Shown here one piece after another: positions 43,801-54,000 of a stretch of DNA of 64,000 nucleotides. Source of the DNA: Bacteroides intestinalis DSM 17393 (lineage in GTDB: Bacteria; Bacteroidota; Bacteroidia; Bacteroidales; Bacteroidaceae); contig NZ_ABJL02000006.1 of assembly GCF_000172175.1 (NCBI RefSeq), positions 510,966 through 574,965 of the forward strand, written 5' to 3'. Within the stretch, counting starts at the first letter, position 1. The number at the start of each line of letters is the position of its first letter. The notes under the pieces were generated by a model. It was not told the origin of the DNA, made no database searches, and was given only the letters and a program-made list of their open reading frames with translations. A program made the translations under genes and the position numbers.

Positions 43801-44051
43801 TCCCGATGGAAGATATCGAGTACCGCCCTTCGCAGGTGGAACGCCGCCACGGGGGAAGCATAGTGAAGAAAGATATGGTGTGGCTGAACATCGACCACAA
43901 GCAGATGGGCGTAGGTGGTGACAATACGTGGGGGGCACAAGTGCACCCGGAATACACCATCACACCGCACGAATGGAAGTACAGCTTCACGCTGCTGCCA
44001 CTCGGAGCTAAGGATGATGCAGCGGAACAGGCGCATAAGTGCTGGTTCTAA
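40899..44051 (+). CDS. Beta-galactosidase, GH2 (LacZ type, five domains)
   Basis: Secreted or periplasmic enzyme that removes terminal beta-galactose. 1050 residues with a signal peptide (1-20). The LacZ order is complete: jelly-roll, immunoglobulin-like, TIM barrel, second immunoglobulin-like and the large C-terminal Bgal_small_N domain. The acid/base is E478 in SMGNESGYG, and the nucleophile E541 in MIMCEYAHAMGNS, both close to the E461/E537 positions of the Escherichia coli enzyme. It follows the lysO pair by 21 bp and precedes the GH63 gene by 26 bp. The C-terminal Bgal_small_N domain makes galactosidase likelier than other GH2 activities. Confidence 0.92.
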   Translation: MKLKLYSFISALLICSNMLADNEPWQNPQVNEINREPMHAHFIPFTNEANALKQHSLPADVRFNVNPATERRISLDGTWKFLFSKNNELCPKDFHKPGYNTRKWSKIQVPGSWELQGFDAPIYTDTRYPFPANPPHVPADYNPVGAYIREFTVPGGWEGMDIFLDFEGVESAYYVWVNGELAGYAEDSRLPSHFNITKLLKKGSNKLAVKVFRYSDGSYLEGQDYWKYSGIERDVYLYARPQSRVRDFRMTAELINDYKDGELNLDVILHQPKAGETVEVKVLDAGKVIYNQKKTVSSPTDTLFSQQQIFPDARAWNAETPNTYTLVVSTFDAQGKPLESFTQLFGFRTVEMRNGMQMINGKAVLFKGVNRHEHDPHKGRTISVASMIHDIQLMKQFNLNGVRNCHYPNNYAWYELCTEFGLYMVDEANIESHGMQDHKDGTLANYPDWELPFMQRMSRMIARDRNCTAIVTWSMGNESGYGKHFETLYDYTKKVDSTRPVQYEGGGYDAKSDIYCPMYARIWSLRRHINQRDKRPMIMCEYAHAMGNSVGNFQDYWDLIYKYDQLQGGFIWDWVDQTFAIKDKDNRDIWAFGGDMGFVGIVNDSNFCANGLVAADRTPHPHIYEVKKVLQYIHFEPVAFTPNKIKVTNRHDFIGLEGYTLRWAVECDGKAVQSGEMDFPAIAPGSSVNIELPLKALPADGKEYFLTLRAFTKNEAPLIPKGHEAAIEQWALPSVPASKAIQPANGKLTVDRNNDAITLTGNNFRIAFSAQSGGMTELSYNGKNLIKEGLQPNFWRPLTDNDIPNGHLYRCLTWKTAGQDARLENLDITENQQTVTLTATYKMEAQDSKLQTIYDIHPDGAVRVSMHFTPGKQALNEMPRLGMRMILPAEYERMSWLGRGPQENYADRKTGALVGLYSATVWEQFHPYVRAQETANHCDVRWVALRNADGDGLLVTGEEPLSISAWNFPMEDIEYRPSQVERRHGGSIVKKDMVWLNIDHKQMGVGGDNTWGAQVHPEYTITPHEWKYSFTLLPLGAKDDAAEQAHKCWF

Positions 44052-44077
44052 CATTAAATTCATAATAATCAAGGAAT

Positions 44078-46006
44078 ATGAAACACAAGTTTATACACAT
44101 CATTTGCTTTACGCTACTGGTTGCAGGCCTCACCGCCTGCACCTCCGGTAATAAAAAAACTGCGGAGCAAAGGTACACCTTCAATAACATACTGGATATT
44201 GCCTACACTCCCGACACCCTGCACCGTTGCTACGGCTGGTTCACAGACGCCGGTTCATGGATGGGCTTCACCCTGCCCGAAAAGGCACAATGGGTGAACG
44301 GCTTCTGCGGTCCGTTCAGTCTGGATATGTTCCGCCGCCAATGGATGGCACAGTCCGCCGTCACAGTAGATTTCGCCGGAAACGCTTCTGCCAGCTTCGT
44401 TCCCGACTCTACCTGCTATTTTCCCGGCGAGCTCTATATGTCCGCCCACTCCGATGCAGGGAGCATCACGCAACGACTTAACTTTGCAGACGCCTCAACC
44501 GCCCTCCTGCGCATAGAGTCCGATAAAGCGGAAGACCTGCTTCTGACAGGCAGTCAATGGGGAAAAGACGTCACCATTGCTGTAGAGCAAAACTCCGTCA
44601 TTGCCCGCCACCCCAGCGGAGAAAGCGTGACCGTAACATTTACCCCCGACGTGACACTTTCCCGGACGGAAAACAACTACACAGCCCTTGTTCACAATCC
44701 CCAATATCCCGTCCATGTAGCCATTTCCTTCTTCACCTCGGAAAAAGAGATGACCGCCGGATTGCAGAATATCCCTACCCTGCTCAACAATCCCGGAAAA
44801 GCATTGCAAGCCAATGCCGAACGCTGGGAGGGTTATCTGACCAAGATACTGCGCAAGGACATGAAGCCCGAATACGACCGTATCGCCGTGAAAGCCGTCA
44901 CCACCCTTATTTCCAACTGGCGCACGCATCGCGGCGGACTGCTTCACGAAGGTATTGTCCCGAGCCACGCCGTAGGCTACTTTGTAGGTTTCTGGGCATG
45001 GGATAGTTGGCGTTTCAGTGCCGGAACCGCTAAATTCGACCCTGAACTGGCAAAGAACAACATCCGCGCCATGTTCGATTATCAGCAACCGGACGGCATG
45101 GTTATCGACTGCATCTACACCGACCCGTCGGAAAACAATGCCCGCGACAGCAAACCGCCTTTGGTGTGCTGGGCGGTAGACGAAATCTTCACGCATACAG
45201 GCGACACCGCTTTCGTTGCCGAAATATACCCGCAACTGCTCTCTTACTACAAATGGTGGTATCAGAAACGCGATCACAACCGTAACGGCATGTGTGAATA
45301 CGGTGCAACAGACGGCACACTGGAAGCTGCCGCATGGGAAAGCGGCATGGACAATGCCATTCGTTTTGACGATGCCGTGATGTTGAAGAACGACGGAGCC
45401 GATGATGCCTGGAGCATGGACCAGGAAAGCGTAGACCTGAATGCTTATCTGGCACTGGAATGTAAACTGCTAAAGAAGTTTGCCGGATTGCTGAACGCGA
45501 CTTTCGACGGTCCCGATTATAGCGATAAAGTAGCAGATTACTTCTTCGACAAGCAACTCAATTTCTTCTTCGACCGCCGCCTGAAAGATGGCTCTTTCAT
45601 CGAAGAACCGGGCTGCGAAGCTTATACTCCGCTGTGGACACAGATTGCCACACAATCGCAGGTGGACAGCATGTTGCCCATGCTGCAAGACACCGCGAAG
45701 TTCTCCACGTATATCCCCTTCCCCACCATCGCCGCAGACAATCCCAAGTATAACCCGCGCGGCTACTGGCGTGGCCCCATCTGGCTGGACCAGACTTACT
45801 TTGCCATTCGCGGACTCCGCAACTATGGTTATCATAAACTGGCCGATGAATATACCTTGCAGGTATTCGACCGCCTAAACGGATTGAAAGAAGGAGCGCC
45901 CATCCACGAGAACTACGGTACGCATACCGGAGAACGATTGAAAGCACCGCACTTCAGTTGGAGTTCATCACACTTGTTGATGATGTACGATGACTACGGG
46001 AAGTAA
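44078..46006 (+). CDS. GH63-family glycoside hydrolase, lipoprotein
   Basis: Inverting alpha-glycosidase on an (alpha/alpha)6 barrel. 642 residues. The lipobox LTAC puts the lipidated Cys at residue 21. An N-terminal beta domain (about 30-250) precedes the catalytic barrel. D309 in FWAWDSWRF and E611 in HENYGTH fit the GH63 acid and base. The blocks RGYWRGPIWLDQTY and FSWSSS are also typical. GH63 members act on alpha-glucosides, mannosylglycerate and related substrates; which one applies here is unknown. A stem-loop follows the stop codon. Confidence 0.85.
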   Translation: MKHKFIHIICFTLLVAGLTACTSGNKKTAEQRYTFNNILDIAYTPDTLHRCYGWFTDAGSWMGFTLPEKAQWVNGFCGPFSLDMFRRQWMAQSAVTVDFAGNASASFVPDSTCYFPGELYMSAHSDAGSITQRLNFADASTALLRIESDKAEDLLLTGSQWGKDVTIAVEQNSVIARHPSGESVTVTFTPDVTLSRTENNYTALVHNPQYPVHVAISFFTSEKEMTAGLQNIPTLLNNPGKALQANAERWEGYLTKILRKDMKPEYDRIAVKAVTTLISNWRTHRGGLLHEGIVPSHAVGYFVGFWAWDSWRFSAGTAKFDPELAKNNIRAMFDYQQPDGMVIDCIYTDPSENNARDSKPPLVCWAVDEIFTHTGDTAFVAEIYPQLLSYYKWWYQKRDHNRNGMCEYGATDGTLEAAAWESGMDNAIRFDDAVMLKNDGADDAWSMDQESVDLNAYLALECKLLKKFAGLLNATFDGPDYSDKVADYFFDKQLNFFFDRRLKDGSFIEEPGCEAYTPLWTQIATQSQVDSMLPMLQDTAKFSTYIPFPTIAADNPKYNPRGYWRGPIWLDQTYFAIRGLRNYGYHKLADEYTLQVFDRLNGLKEGAPIHENYGTHTGERLKAPHFSWSSSHLLMMYDDYGK

Positions 46007-46015
46007 TTCTTGCGT

Positions 46016-46047
46016 GAGGGATAGCTTTTCTTGGAAATCTATCCCTC
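46016..46047 (+). terminator. Stem-loop after the GH63 gene
   Basis: GAGGGATAG (46016-46024) and CTATCCCTC (46039-46047) are perfect complements 10 bp after the stop. There is no T-run, so it may serve termination or mRNA end protection. Confidence 0.6.
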
Positions 46048-46160
46048 TATGATTTCACAGCTACGCTAATATTGTTTCGGAGAATGTCACTTATGTCTCA
46101 GAATGCTGCACCGGCAGTATTTTGTTGTTTTATAATGATGTAGGTAATGGTTGAATGTTC

Positions 46161-46168
46161 TACATTTG
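46161..46168 (+). promoter_or_regulatory. -7 box of the heparinase II gene
   Basis: TACATTTG is an exact -7 box. The transcript would start near 46175, about 68 bases before the ATG. No good -33 box is seen. Confidence 0.5.
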
Positions 46169-46242
46169 TAAACAGAGTATATGGTTTTCACACCGTATAT
46201 CATGCATAAACAAGTACTTTATTAATCTATAGAACAGCAACC

Positions 46243-48558
46243 ATGAAGAAAAATTTTCTTTTAGCAGCGAGTTTTCTCTTCATCTTTTGTCTGGAAGCCG
46301 GTGCTCAGAAAAGAGATGAAGTAACCTGGGAGAAATTCGAGGACATCACCATCCCCATTCCTCCCTCAACTCACCCCCGACTCTATGTACGTCCCGCCAA
46401 TTTACCGGATTTAAAGAAACGGATGGATCACCCGCAAGTAAAAGCAAACCTGGCAACCTTGCGCAAACTTGGCATAGACCGCACCGCAGAGGAAGAGGCA
46501 AAAGTAACCGACAGAGGCTTCCGCTACTACTTCGAGATGCGGGGAGTAACCAGCCGTGTACAAGTACAAGCTCTCGACTATCTGGTATATGGTGACAAGA
46601 AGCAAGCCAGACGCGCCATCACTTCCATGCTCGATTCATTGCAGCATACCAATTTCGGAACCAAACAAGACTTATCGCGCGCCAGCGGAGTCATGCTGAT
46701 GTGCGGCGCGATGGTATATGACTGGTGCTACGACCAGATGAAAGAATCGGAAAAGAAAGCCTATATAGAATCGTTCATCCGAATCTCCAAGACCATGGAA
46801 TGCGGTTATCCGCCCAAAAATAACGAACCCATAGCCGGACACTCGTCCGAATGGATGATCTTGCGGGACATGCTTTCAGCCGGTATTGCTATCTACGACG
46901 AATATCCGGATATGTACCTCCATGTCATCCGAATGCTGTACAAGGATTACTTGCCGGTAAGAAATTACATCTATTCTGGTCATAATTATCATCAGGGAAC
47001 AAGCTATGTCAATGTGCGTTTCAGCAATGACCTGTTCTCCTTATGGATTCTGGATCGTATGGGAGCCGGCGCAATCTACAATCCCGCACAACAATTCGTA
47101 CCGTACGACTTCCTGTACCGCCGTCGTCCGGACGGACAAGTAATGCCCGCAGGCGATACGAATCCTAACAAAAGAAACATTCCTTCTTACTCCCTGCCCG
47201 CCATGCTCGCTTCCAGCTTCTATAAAGACAATTATCTGGCTTACGAATACGAACTCAAACCCAAATTAGAAAGCCACTGCCTTATCTTCGAGATACTGTG
47301 GAGAGATTTTGATTTGAAAGCCAAGGCTCCTGATGACTTGCCGCTGACCCGATACTCAGGCTCACCTTTCGGGTGGATGATAGCGCGTACGGCATGGGAC
47401 AAAAACAGCGTGATTGCCGAAATGAAAATCAATGAACAATTCTTTGGTAACCATCAACACATGGACGGTGGTTCGTTCCAACTTTATTATAAGGGCCCGT
47501 TAGCAATAGATGCCGGAGCTTACCAAGGAAGTTCCGGCGGATATAACAGCCCGCACAACAAAAATTTCTTCAAACGTACCATTGCCCATAACTCATTGTT
47601 AGTATACAACCCGAACGAGAAATTCGCCAGCTGGAATTATGGCGGACAAGATAAAACAGAATTTGCCGATAATGACGGTGGACAACGCATGCCGGGTGAC
47701 CGCTGGGAGACTTGCCGCTCTTTTAAAGATTTATTAAGCAAGGAATATACTACAGGCAAAGTCCTAGGACATGGTTTTGGCCCCGATGCCAATAAACCTG
47801 ACTATTCTTATCTGAAAGGTGACATCACGCAAGCCTATACAGACAAAGTAAAAGAAGCGAAACGATCTTTTGTTTTCCTCAACCTGCACGCTACCGAAGT
47901 GCCTGCCGCCTTAATCGTGTTTGATAAAGTTGTCTCTTCCGACCCTCAGTTCAAGAAGTTCTGGCTACTGCACAGTATAGAAGAGCCGATAATAGAAAGT
48001 AACCGTTTCACCGTCAAACGCACCCAAAACGAAGACACCGGCATGTTACAGAATCAAGTGTTGCTCCCCGAAATTCAAGATGCACGGATAGAGAAAATCG
48101 GTGGAAAAGGAAAAGAGTTTTGGGTATTCGGCACCAATTATGCCAACGATGCCATGCCGAGACGTCCCGACGACGCCAACGAAAGAGGCGCATGGCGTGT
48201 AGAAATATCACCTGTAACCGCTGCTGCCGAAAATTACTTTCTGAATGTAATGCAAGTAGCCGACAACACCTGTCTGCAAATGAATGAAGTAAAACGCATC
48301 GATGCAGATAAAATAGTAGGCGTGCAGATAGCCGACCGCGTCGTCACCTTCAGCAAAGACAGCCAACCACTGCCCGGTAAATTTGATTTCGCGGTAAGTG
48401 GCAGCCAAACTATGAAGTTTGTCATTACCGACCTTATTCCGGGAACCTGGCAAATCAAGAAAGACGGTAAGGTATATATTCCCGCGCTGGAAGTTCGTAC
48501 AGACGATGGTATCCTTTCTTTTGAAGGTACTGCCGGACGGTATGAATTTCTTCGATAA
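46243..48558 (+). CDS. Heparinase II, heparin/heparan sulfate lyase (PL21)
   Basis: Cleaves heparin and heparan sulfate by beta-elimination. 771 residues with a signal peptide (1-22), against 772 for Pedobacter heparinus HepII. From recall of that enzyme, every key residue occurs here shifted by two: R146, H200, E203 (AGHSSEW), Y255 and H404 for catalysis, and H406, D423 and H449 for the structural zinc. Blocks such as YSGSPFGWMIART and NSPHNKNFFKRTIAHNS also match. The N-terminal alpha barrel, central beta domain and C-terminal beta domain are complete. It has its own promoter box and terminator, so it may be independent of the upstream GH2/GH63 genes. Confidence 0.92.
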   Translation: MKKNFLLAASFLFIFCLEAGAQKRDEVTWEKFEDITIPIPPSTHPRLYVRPANLPDLKKRMDHPQVKANLATLRKLGIDRTAEEEAKVTDRGFRYYFEMRGVTSRVQVQALDYLVYGDKKQARRAITSMLDSLQHTNFGTKQDLSRASGVMLMCGAMVYDWCYDQMKESEKKAYIESFIRISKTMECGYPPKNNEPIAGHSSEWMILRDMLSAGIAIYDEYPDMYLHVIRMLYKDYLPVRNYIYSGHNYHQGTSYVNVRFSNDLFSLWILDRMGAGAIYNPAQQFVPYDFLYRRRPDGQVMPAGDTNPNKRNIPSYSLPAMLASSFYKDNYLAYEYELKPKLESHCLIFEILWRDFDLKAKAPDDLPLTRYSGSPFGWMIARTAWDKNSVIAEMKINEQFFGNHQHMDGGSFQLYYKGPLAIDAGAYQGSSGGYNSPHNKNFFKRTIAHNSLLVYNPNEKFASWNYGGQDKTEFADNDGGQRMPGDRWETCRSFKDLLSKEYTTGKVLGHGFGPDANKPDYSYLKGDITQAYTDKVKEAKRSFVFLNLHATEVPAALIVFDKVVSSDPQFKKFWLLHSIEEPIIESNRFTVKRTQNEDTGMLQNQVLLPEIQDARIEKIGGKGKEFWVFGTNYANDAMPRRPDDANERGAWRVEISPVTAAAENYFLNVMQVADNTCLQMNEVKRIDADKIVGVQIADRVVTFSKDSQPLPGKFDFAVSGSQTMKFVITDLIPGTWQIKKDGKVYIPALEVRTDDGILSFEGTAGRYEFLR

Positions 48559-48565
48559 AAAGAAA

Positions 48566-48612
48566 GCCATCTGTCAATGATTTTTTCCACATTGACAGAT
48601 GGCTTATTTATT
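48566..48612. terminator. Bidirectional terminator between heparinase II and hppA
   Basis: GCCATCTGTCAATG (48566-48579) and CATTGACAGATGGC (48590-48603) form a perfect 14-bp stem. TTATTTATT follows on the plus strand, and TTTCTTTTT on the minus strand. Confidence 0.9.
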
Positions 48613-48649
48613 AAGTTTCCTCACCCCTTGTTTTTTCAGGCAACTTTCC

Positions 48650-50854
48650 TTAGAAGAGGCTCCACGCAACCGTCAGTCCGGCCATCACGATAGCTACCAT
48701 ACTCATCAGCTTGATAAGTATATTCAAACTCGGACCGGAAGTATCTTTGAATGGGTCACCTACCGTATCGCCTACCACAGTAGCTTTATGTACTTCGCTA
48801 CCCTTACCGCCGAAGTTTCCTTCTTCCACATATTTCTTTGCATTATCCCATGCACCGCCCGCATTCGCCATAAAGATGGCAAGAACGAAACCGCTACTCA
48901 ACCCACCGATCAGCAATCCCAGCACACCGGGAACACCAAAGATAAGTCCCGTAGCAATCGGAGCTAAAATGGCTATCAGCGAAGGAACTACCATTTCACG
49001 TTGCGCCCCCTTTGTGGAGATAGCTACACAACGTTCGTAATCCGGTTCTGTCTCACCGGTAAGTATACCCTTGATTTCACGGAACTGGCGGCGTACCTCA
49101 TCCACCATGTGACCGGCAGCACGGCCAACAGCGTTCATTGTCAATCCGCAGAAGAGGAATGCCATCATACTACCCAAGAACATACCCGAAAGTACTTTCG
49201 GATTCATCAGCGTCACATCATAATGATGCATGAAGTCGAAGAAGGTGGCATCCTGAAGAGCCACGGCATCCCCATGGGGAAGCGCTAATTCCGTGGTTCC
49301 CAAACGGGTCAGTCCAATACGGATTTCTTCAATATAAGAGGCTAACAGGGCAAGTCCCGTAAGTGCAGCCGAACCAATAGCAAAGCCCTTTCCGGTAGCG
49401 GCAGTAGTATTACCCAAAGAGTCGAGGGCATCCGTACGTTTACGCACTTCCACACCCAGACCGGACATTTCAGCGTTTCCGCCCGCATTATCAGCAATAG
49501 GACCGTAAGCATCCGTAGCAAGCGTGATGCCCAGGGTAGAAAGCATACCTACGGCGGCAATACCGATACCGTAAAGTCCCATGCCTACATTATTGAAATC
49601 GAACCCCGATGCAAACAGGTAGGAAGCAATGATACCGACTACCACAGCAATCACAGGAATTGCAGTAGACAACATACCCAAACCGATACCGGAAATAATT
49701 ACCGTAGCCGGGCCAGTCTTTCCGCTTTCGCTCAACTTCTGGGTAGGACGGTAAGATTGTGAGGTATAGTATTCCGTAGAACGTCCGATGATGATGCCGA
49801 CTACCAGACCGACTATAACGGCACAAGATATCCACATCCAGTTATCAAGTTTCAATAGCCAAAGAATAAAGAACGTAGCCACTACAATCAGTACGGAACT
49901 TAGGTTCGTACCGAGAGCCAACGAAGCGAGCAGGTCTTTCATCTTCGCATTCTCCTTGGTACGTACTGCGAAGATACCGATAATAGAAAGAAGAATACCT
50001 ACGGCTGCAATCAGCATCGGAGCTATAACAGCTTTGAATTGCATGGCCGTATCTCCCGTATGAATAAAGGCAGCGGCACCCAGAGCGGCAGTTGCCAGGA
50101 TAGAGCCACAATAGCTTTCATAGAGGTCTGCACCCATACCGGCTACATCGCCTACGTTGTCACCTACGTTATCGGCAATCGTTGCAGGGTTACGCGGGTC
50201 ATCTTCGGGAATACCGGCCTCAACCTTACCTACCAGGTCGGCACCTACATCGGCAGCTTTCGTATAAATACCTCCACCTACACGGGCAAAGAGCGCTTGT
50301 GTGGAAGCACCCATTCCGAAAGTCAGCATGGTGGTAGTGATGATGCAGAGTTTATGAGTCGGAGTCAAAACATCTTCCGGTATAACCGCATTCAATAACA
50401 GATACCAGAAAGAAATATCGAGCAAGCCCAAGCCCACTACAACCAGTCCCATTACCGCACCGCTACGGAAAGCGACGCGCAATCCCGCATTCAGTGAACT
50501 ACGGGCAGCATTTGCTGTGCGTGCCGAAGCATACGTTGCCGTCTTCATACCGAGGAATCCGGAGAGTCCGGAGAAGAAACCGCCCGTCAGGAAAGCAATC
50601 GGTACCCAACGATTCTGTACATCGAAACCATAAGCCATAATAGCGAAAAGGATCACAAGTCCCAGAAATACCCAGCCAACTATCTTATACTGTTGTTTCA
50701 GATAAGACATCGCGCCTTTACGCACAGCGGCGGCAATCTTTATCATTTGCGGAGTACCCTCACTCTCTTTCATCATTTGCTTATGGAAATAGTAAGCAAA
50801 GCAGAGAGCTAAAACGGAAGCGGCCGGAATCAGCCAGAAAAGCAAACTGTCCAT
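48650..50854 (-). CDS. hppA: K+-dependent membrane-bound pyrophosphatase (ion pump)
   Basis: Hydrolyses pyrophosphate and pumps Na+ and/or H+ across the inner membrane. 734 residues, about 16 membrane segments. The substrate signature DVGADLVGK (202-210) and the DNVGDNVGDVAGMGAD block are intact. The segment GNTTAATGKG (481-490) has Ala where K+-independent pumps have Lys, so the enzyme should need K+. K+-dependent members from Bacteroides are reported to move Na+, some also H+; the ion used here cannot be read with certainty. It is a single gene on its strand. Confidence 0.95.
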   Translation of the reverse strand: MDSLLFWLIPAASVLALCFAYYFHKQMMKESEGTPQMIKIAAAVRKGAMSYLKQQYKIVGWVFLGLVILFAIMAYGFDVQNRWVPIAFLTGGFFSGLSGFLGMKTATYASARTANAARSSLNAGLRVAFRSGAVMGLVVVGLGLLDISFWYLLLNAVIPEDVLTPTHKLCIITTTMLTFGMGASTQALFARVGGGIYTKAADVGADLVGKVEAGIPEDDPRNPATIADNVGDNVGDVAGMGADLYESYCGSILATAALGAAAFIHTGDTAMQFKAVIAPMLIAAVGILLSIIGIFAVRTKENAKMKDLLASLALGTNLSSVLIVVATFFILWLLKLDNWMWISCAVIVGLVVGIIIGRSTEYYTSQSYRPTQKLSESGKTGPATVIISGIGLGMLSTAIPVIAVVVGIIASYLFASGFDFNNVGMGLYGIGIAAVGMLSTLGITLATDAYGPIADNAGGNAEMSGLGVEVRKRTDALDSLGNTTAATGKGFAIGSAALTGLALLASYIEEIRIGLTRLGTTELALPHGDAVALQDATFFDFMHHYDVTLMNPKVLSGMFLGSMMAFLFCGLTMNAVGRAAGHMVDEVRRQFREIKGILTGETEPDYERCVAISTKGAQREMVVPSLIAILAPIATGLIFGVPGVLGLLIGGLSSGFVLAIFMANAGGAWDNAKKYVEEGNFGGKGSEVHKATVVGDTVGDPFKDTSGPSLNILIKLMSMVAIVMAGLTVAWSLF

Positions 50855-51055
50855 GGTGTTATTCGTATTAAAAGGTTGATTGAAAGTCTAAAAGTATTGA
50901 TTTGAAACGAAATAAACAAAAAATAAATAGAATTATTTGCTTTTAAACTATATGATCTACTTTCATCACAGCTCATACAACTCACATAAACTATGCCCCA
51001 ACCCTATATTTTCATACAAAAGAAGAGTTAGTTACATAAATAACAAAATAATTAC

Positions 51056-51063
51056 TACATTTG
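51056..51063 (+). promoter_or_regulatory. -7 box of the hybrid two-component gene
   Basis: TACATTTG is an exact -7 box, 24 bp before the ATG at 51088. The rest of the 233-bp divergent spacer with hppA is AT-rich with no other recognisable feature. Confidence 0.55.
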
Positions 51064-51087
51064 CTTGCTATATAAAAAAAGAACCTT

Positions 51088-54000
51088 ATGAACAAAAAAT
51101 CTATTATACTATGTATCTTCTATGCATGGATGTCTATATTGTGCTACGGACAAACAGGTCGCCTATTTACAGCAGATCAGGAGTTATCGAGCAGCATGAT
51201 AAATTCTATCTATCAAGACCATAACGGAATTATCTGGATTGCCACAGAAGATGGACTAAACAAATATGACGGTGCCAAATTCTCTATCTACAAAAGCGAC
51301 AAAAACGATGAACACTCCTTAGCAAACAATTATGTACGTTGTGTCTTTGAAAGCAGCAAGAAGGAGTGTTTTGTAGGAACATTAAGTGGATTACAACACT
51401 ACAGTGCTGATGCCGACCGCTTTACCGATATCCCACTGATTCTGCAAGATGGTATAATAGTAGAACCTAACGTAGCCGCCATAGAAGAACTGAGTAACGG
51501 AGATTTATTAGTGGGTACCGCCGGTCAAGGATTGTTCAAGATTACAAACACCCATAAAGGACTGGTCGGAATTAGCATGGAGAAAAGAATCCCTATCCCC
51601 ATCGTAAATGCGCTTCACGAAGACCGTAATGGTAACCTATGGATAAGTGCCGGTGAAAATGGAATTTTCAGAATAGACCGGAACCAACAACTACACTGCT
51701 ATCAGAAAGGGGCAAACGAATCAGAATATACCATTAGTAGTATTTGTGAGACCCCCGACAAACAGATTTACATTGGTTCCTTAGGTAAAGGACTACTTAA
51801 ATATAATCCAACTCTCGACTTATTTGAACCCATCATCTATGCCAATCACCCTGAATTACCTGTCAAAAGTCTTCTTCTTGCCACGCCGGACGAAATATAC
51901 ATTGGAACTGACGGATACGGTTTGAAAGTATATAACATTCAAAGTCGCACTATCACAGAAAATCAGTTAAACATCACCACTTTCAACCTTGACAAGTCAA
52001 AAATTCATTCCATTATGAAAGACCGTTTCGGCAATCTGTGGTTAGGATTCTTCCAAAAAGGGGTATTGCTGATTCCTGCCATTGCCAATGGTTTTCAATA
52101 TATAGGATACAAATCCGTACGAAACAATATCATCGGTTCCAATTGTATTATGTCTGTCTGTAACGATCATGACGGCACATTATGGATAGGTACAGACAAC
52201 GATGGTTTATACAAAGTGGAAAAGAATGGTAAACATACCGTCCACTTCCCTCCTACACAGGAAACCGGCTCAGTACCTTCAACCATCATGAGTATCTACG
52301 AAGACTCGCGTCAGAATCTTTGGATAGGTTCATACATGCAAAGTATGGCTAAGATTGACAAAGAAACCGGCCATTGCCAATATTTCAAAAGAAAAACCGA
52401 TGCAGACAGCAAAGAAGGGAAACTGCGTGTATACAGCTTTGCAGAAGACAAACACGACCGACTCTGGATAGACACCATGGGTAACGGACTTTACTACATA
52501 GATCTAAACACCGAAACCTTGCATCGCTATGAACAAGAAGACAGTACATACTATGCAACCGGCAACTTCTTGCCCGGTTACTGGATAACCAGCCTGTTAC
52601 ACAGTCATGACGAAAGACTCTATATCGGCACTTATGACGGGCTGGGTTGCCTTGACCTGAAAACCATGCACCTTGCCACCGCTTTCAACACCAATACACT
52701 CCTTCCAAATTCCGTCATCCATTCCCTTTATGAAGACAAAGAAGGCACTATATGGATAGGCACATCGGAGGGGCTGAAAGCCATGCATCCCCAAGAATAT
52801 AAAATACGTGAATACACACAAAAAGACGGACTGCCTGGTGACATCATATGCGCCATCACCCAAGATATCAATGGCGCTTTATGGTTCAGTACCAACCACG
52901 GGATAGCACGCTACAACCCACAAAAAGGCAACTTTACCCCTTATTATGCCAATGATGGCCTGCAAGGTAATGAGTTCAGCAAAAGAGCCGTTTGTACCGA
53001 CAACAACGGACATATTCTGTTCGGTGGAATTAACGGGGTTACCTATTTTAATCCTGCAGAAATAAAAGATATAGCTACCACTCCTTCCGTGCATCTCACC
53101 GGTTTCTATATACACAATCAAAGCGTCAACAGTAATACGTTGTCCGAAGGAAGAAGAATCATAGAAACCTCCGTTATGAATGCTCAACAGTTCAATCTGT
53201 CGCACAAACATAATTCTTTCAGCATGGAGTTTTCTGTCATGGAATTCTTCAATCCTGAACGCATTACTTATATGTACTCAGTCAACAACGGACAGTGGGT
53301 GACTATGCAATCAGGTATTAACCGGATATCTTTTAATGACATGACACCCGGCACTTACAAGTTCAGTATCAAGGCCAAAGATTATACTTTCTATTCCGAA
53401 CCTAAAAATTTCATTGTCAATATCTCTCCCGCATGGTATGCATCAAATTGGGCCAAAGGAGTGTACCTGCTGATAGCACTGACCATAATTTACATCATTG
53501 GCGCACAGATACGCCATCGCTATCAAGTTCACCAAAAATTATTAGAACACATACATGCTGAAGAAATCAACGAGGCCAAGTTACAATTCTTCATCAACAT
53601 CTCTCACGAAATCCGTACCCCGGTCACCCTTATCCTCAGCCCCCTGCAAAAACTAATGAGCAAGGACAGAAACGAAGAACGCCAAAAAAACTACCAAACC
53701 ATCTCGCGTAACGCTGGACGTCTCCTCCAATTGGTGAATCAGCTACTGGACATCCGCAAGCTTGACAAAGGCCAGATGCAACTGAAATTTAGAGAAGTAG
53801 AAATAGTAGAGTTTATACGTAATCTATCCAGTAGCTTCGAATATCAGGCAAATGCCAAAAAGATTAGCTTGAACTTCCATCCCGATACAGAAGAACTACG
53901 TGCCTGGATAGATCCTGAAAATCTTGATAAGGCCATATTCAATGTACTCTCAAATGCATTTAAGTTCACCGAATCAGGAGGAGAAATCAATATCTACCTG

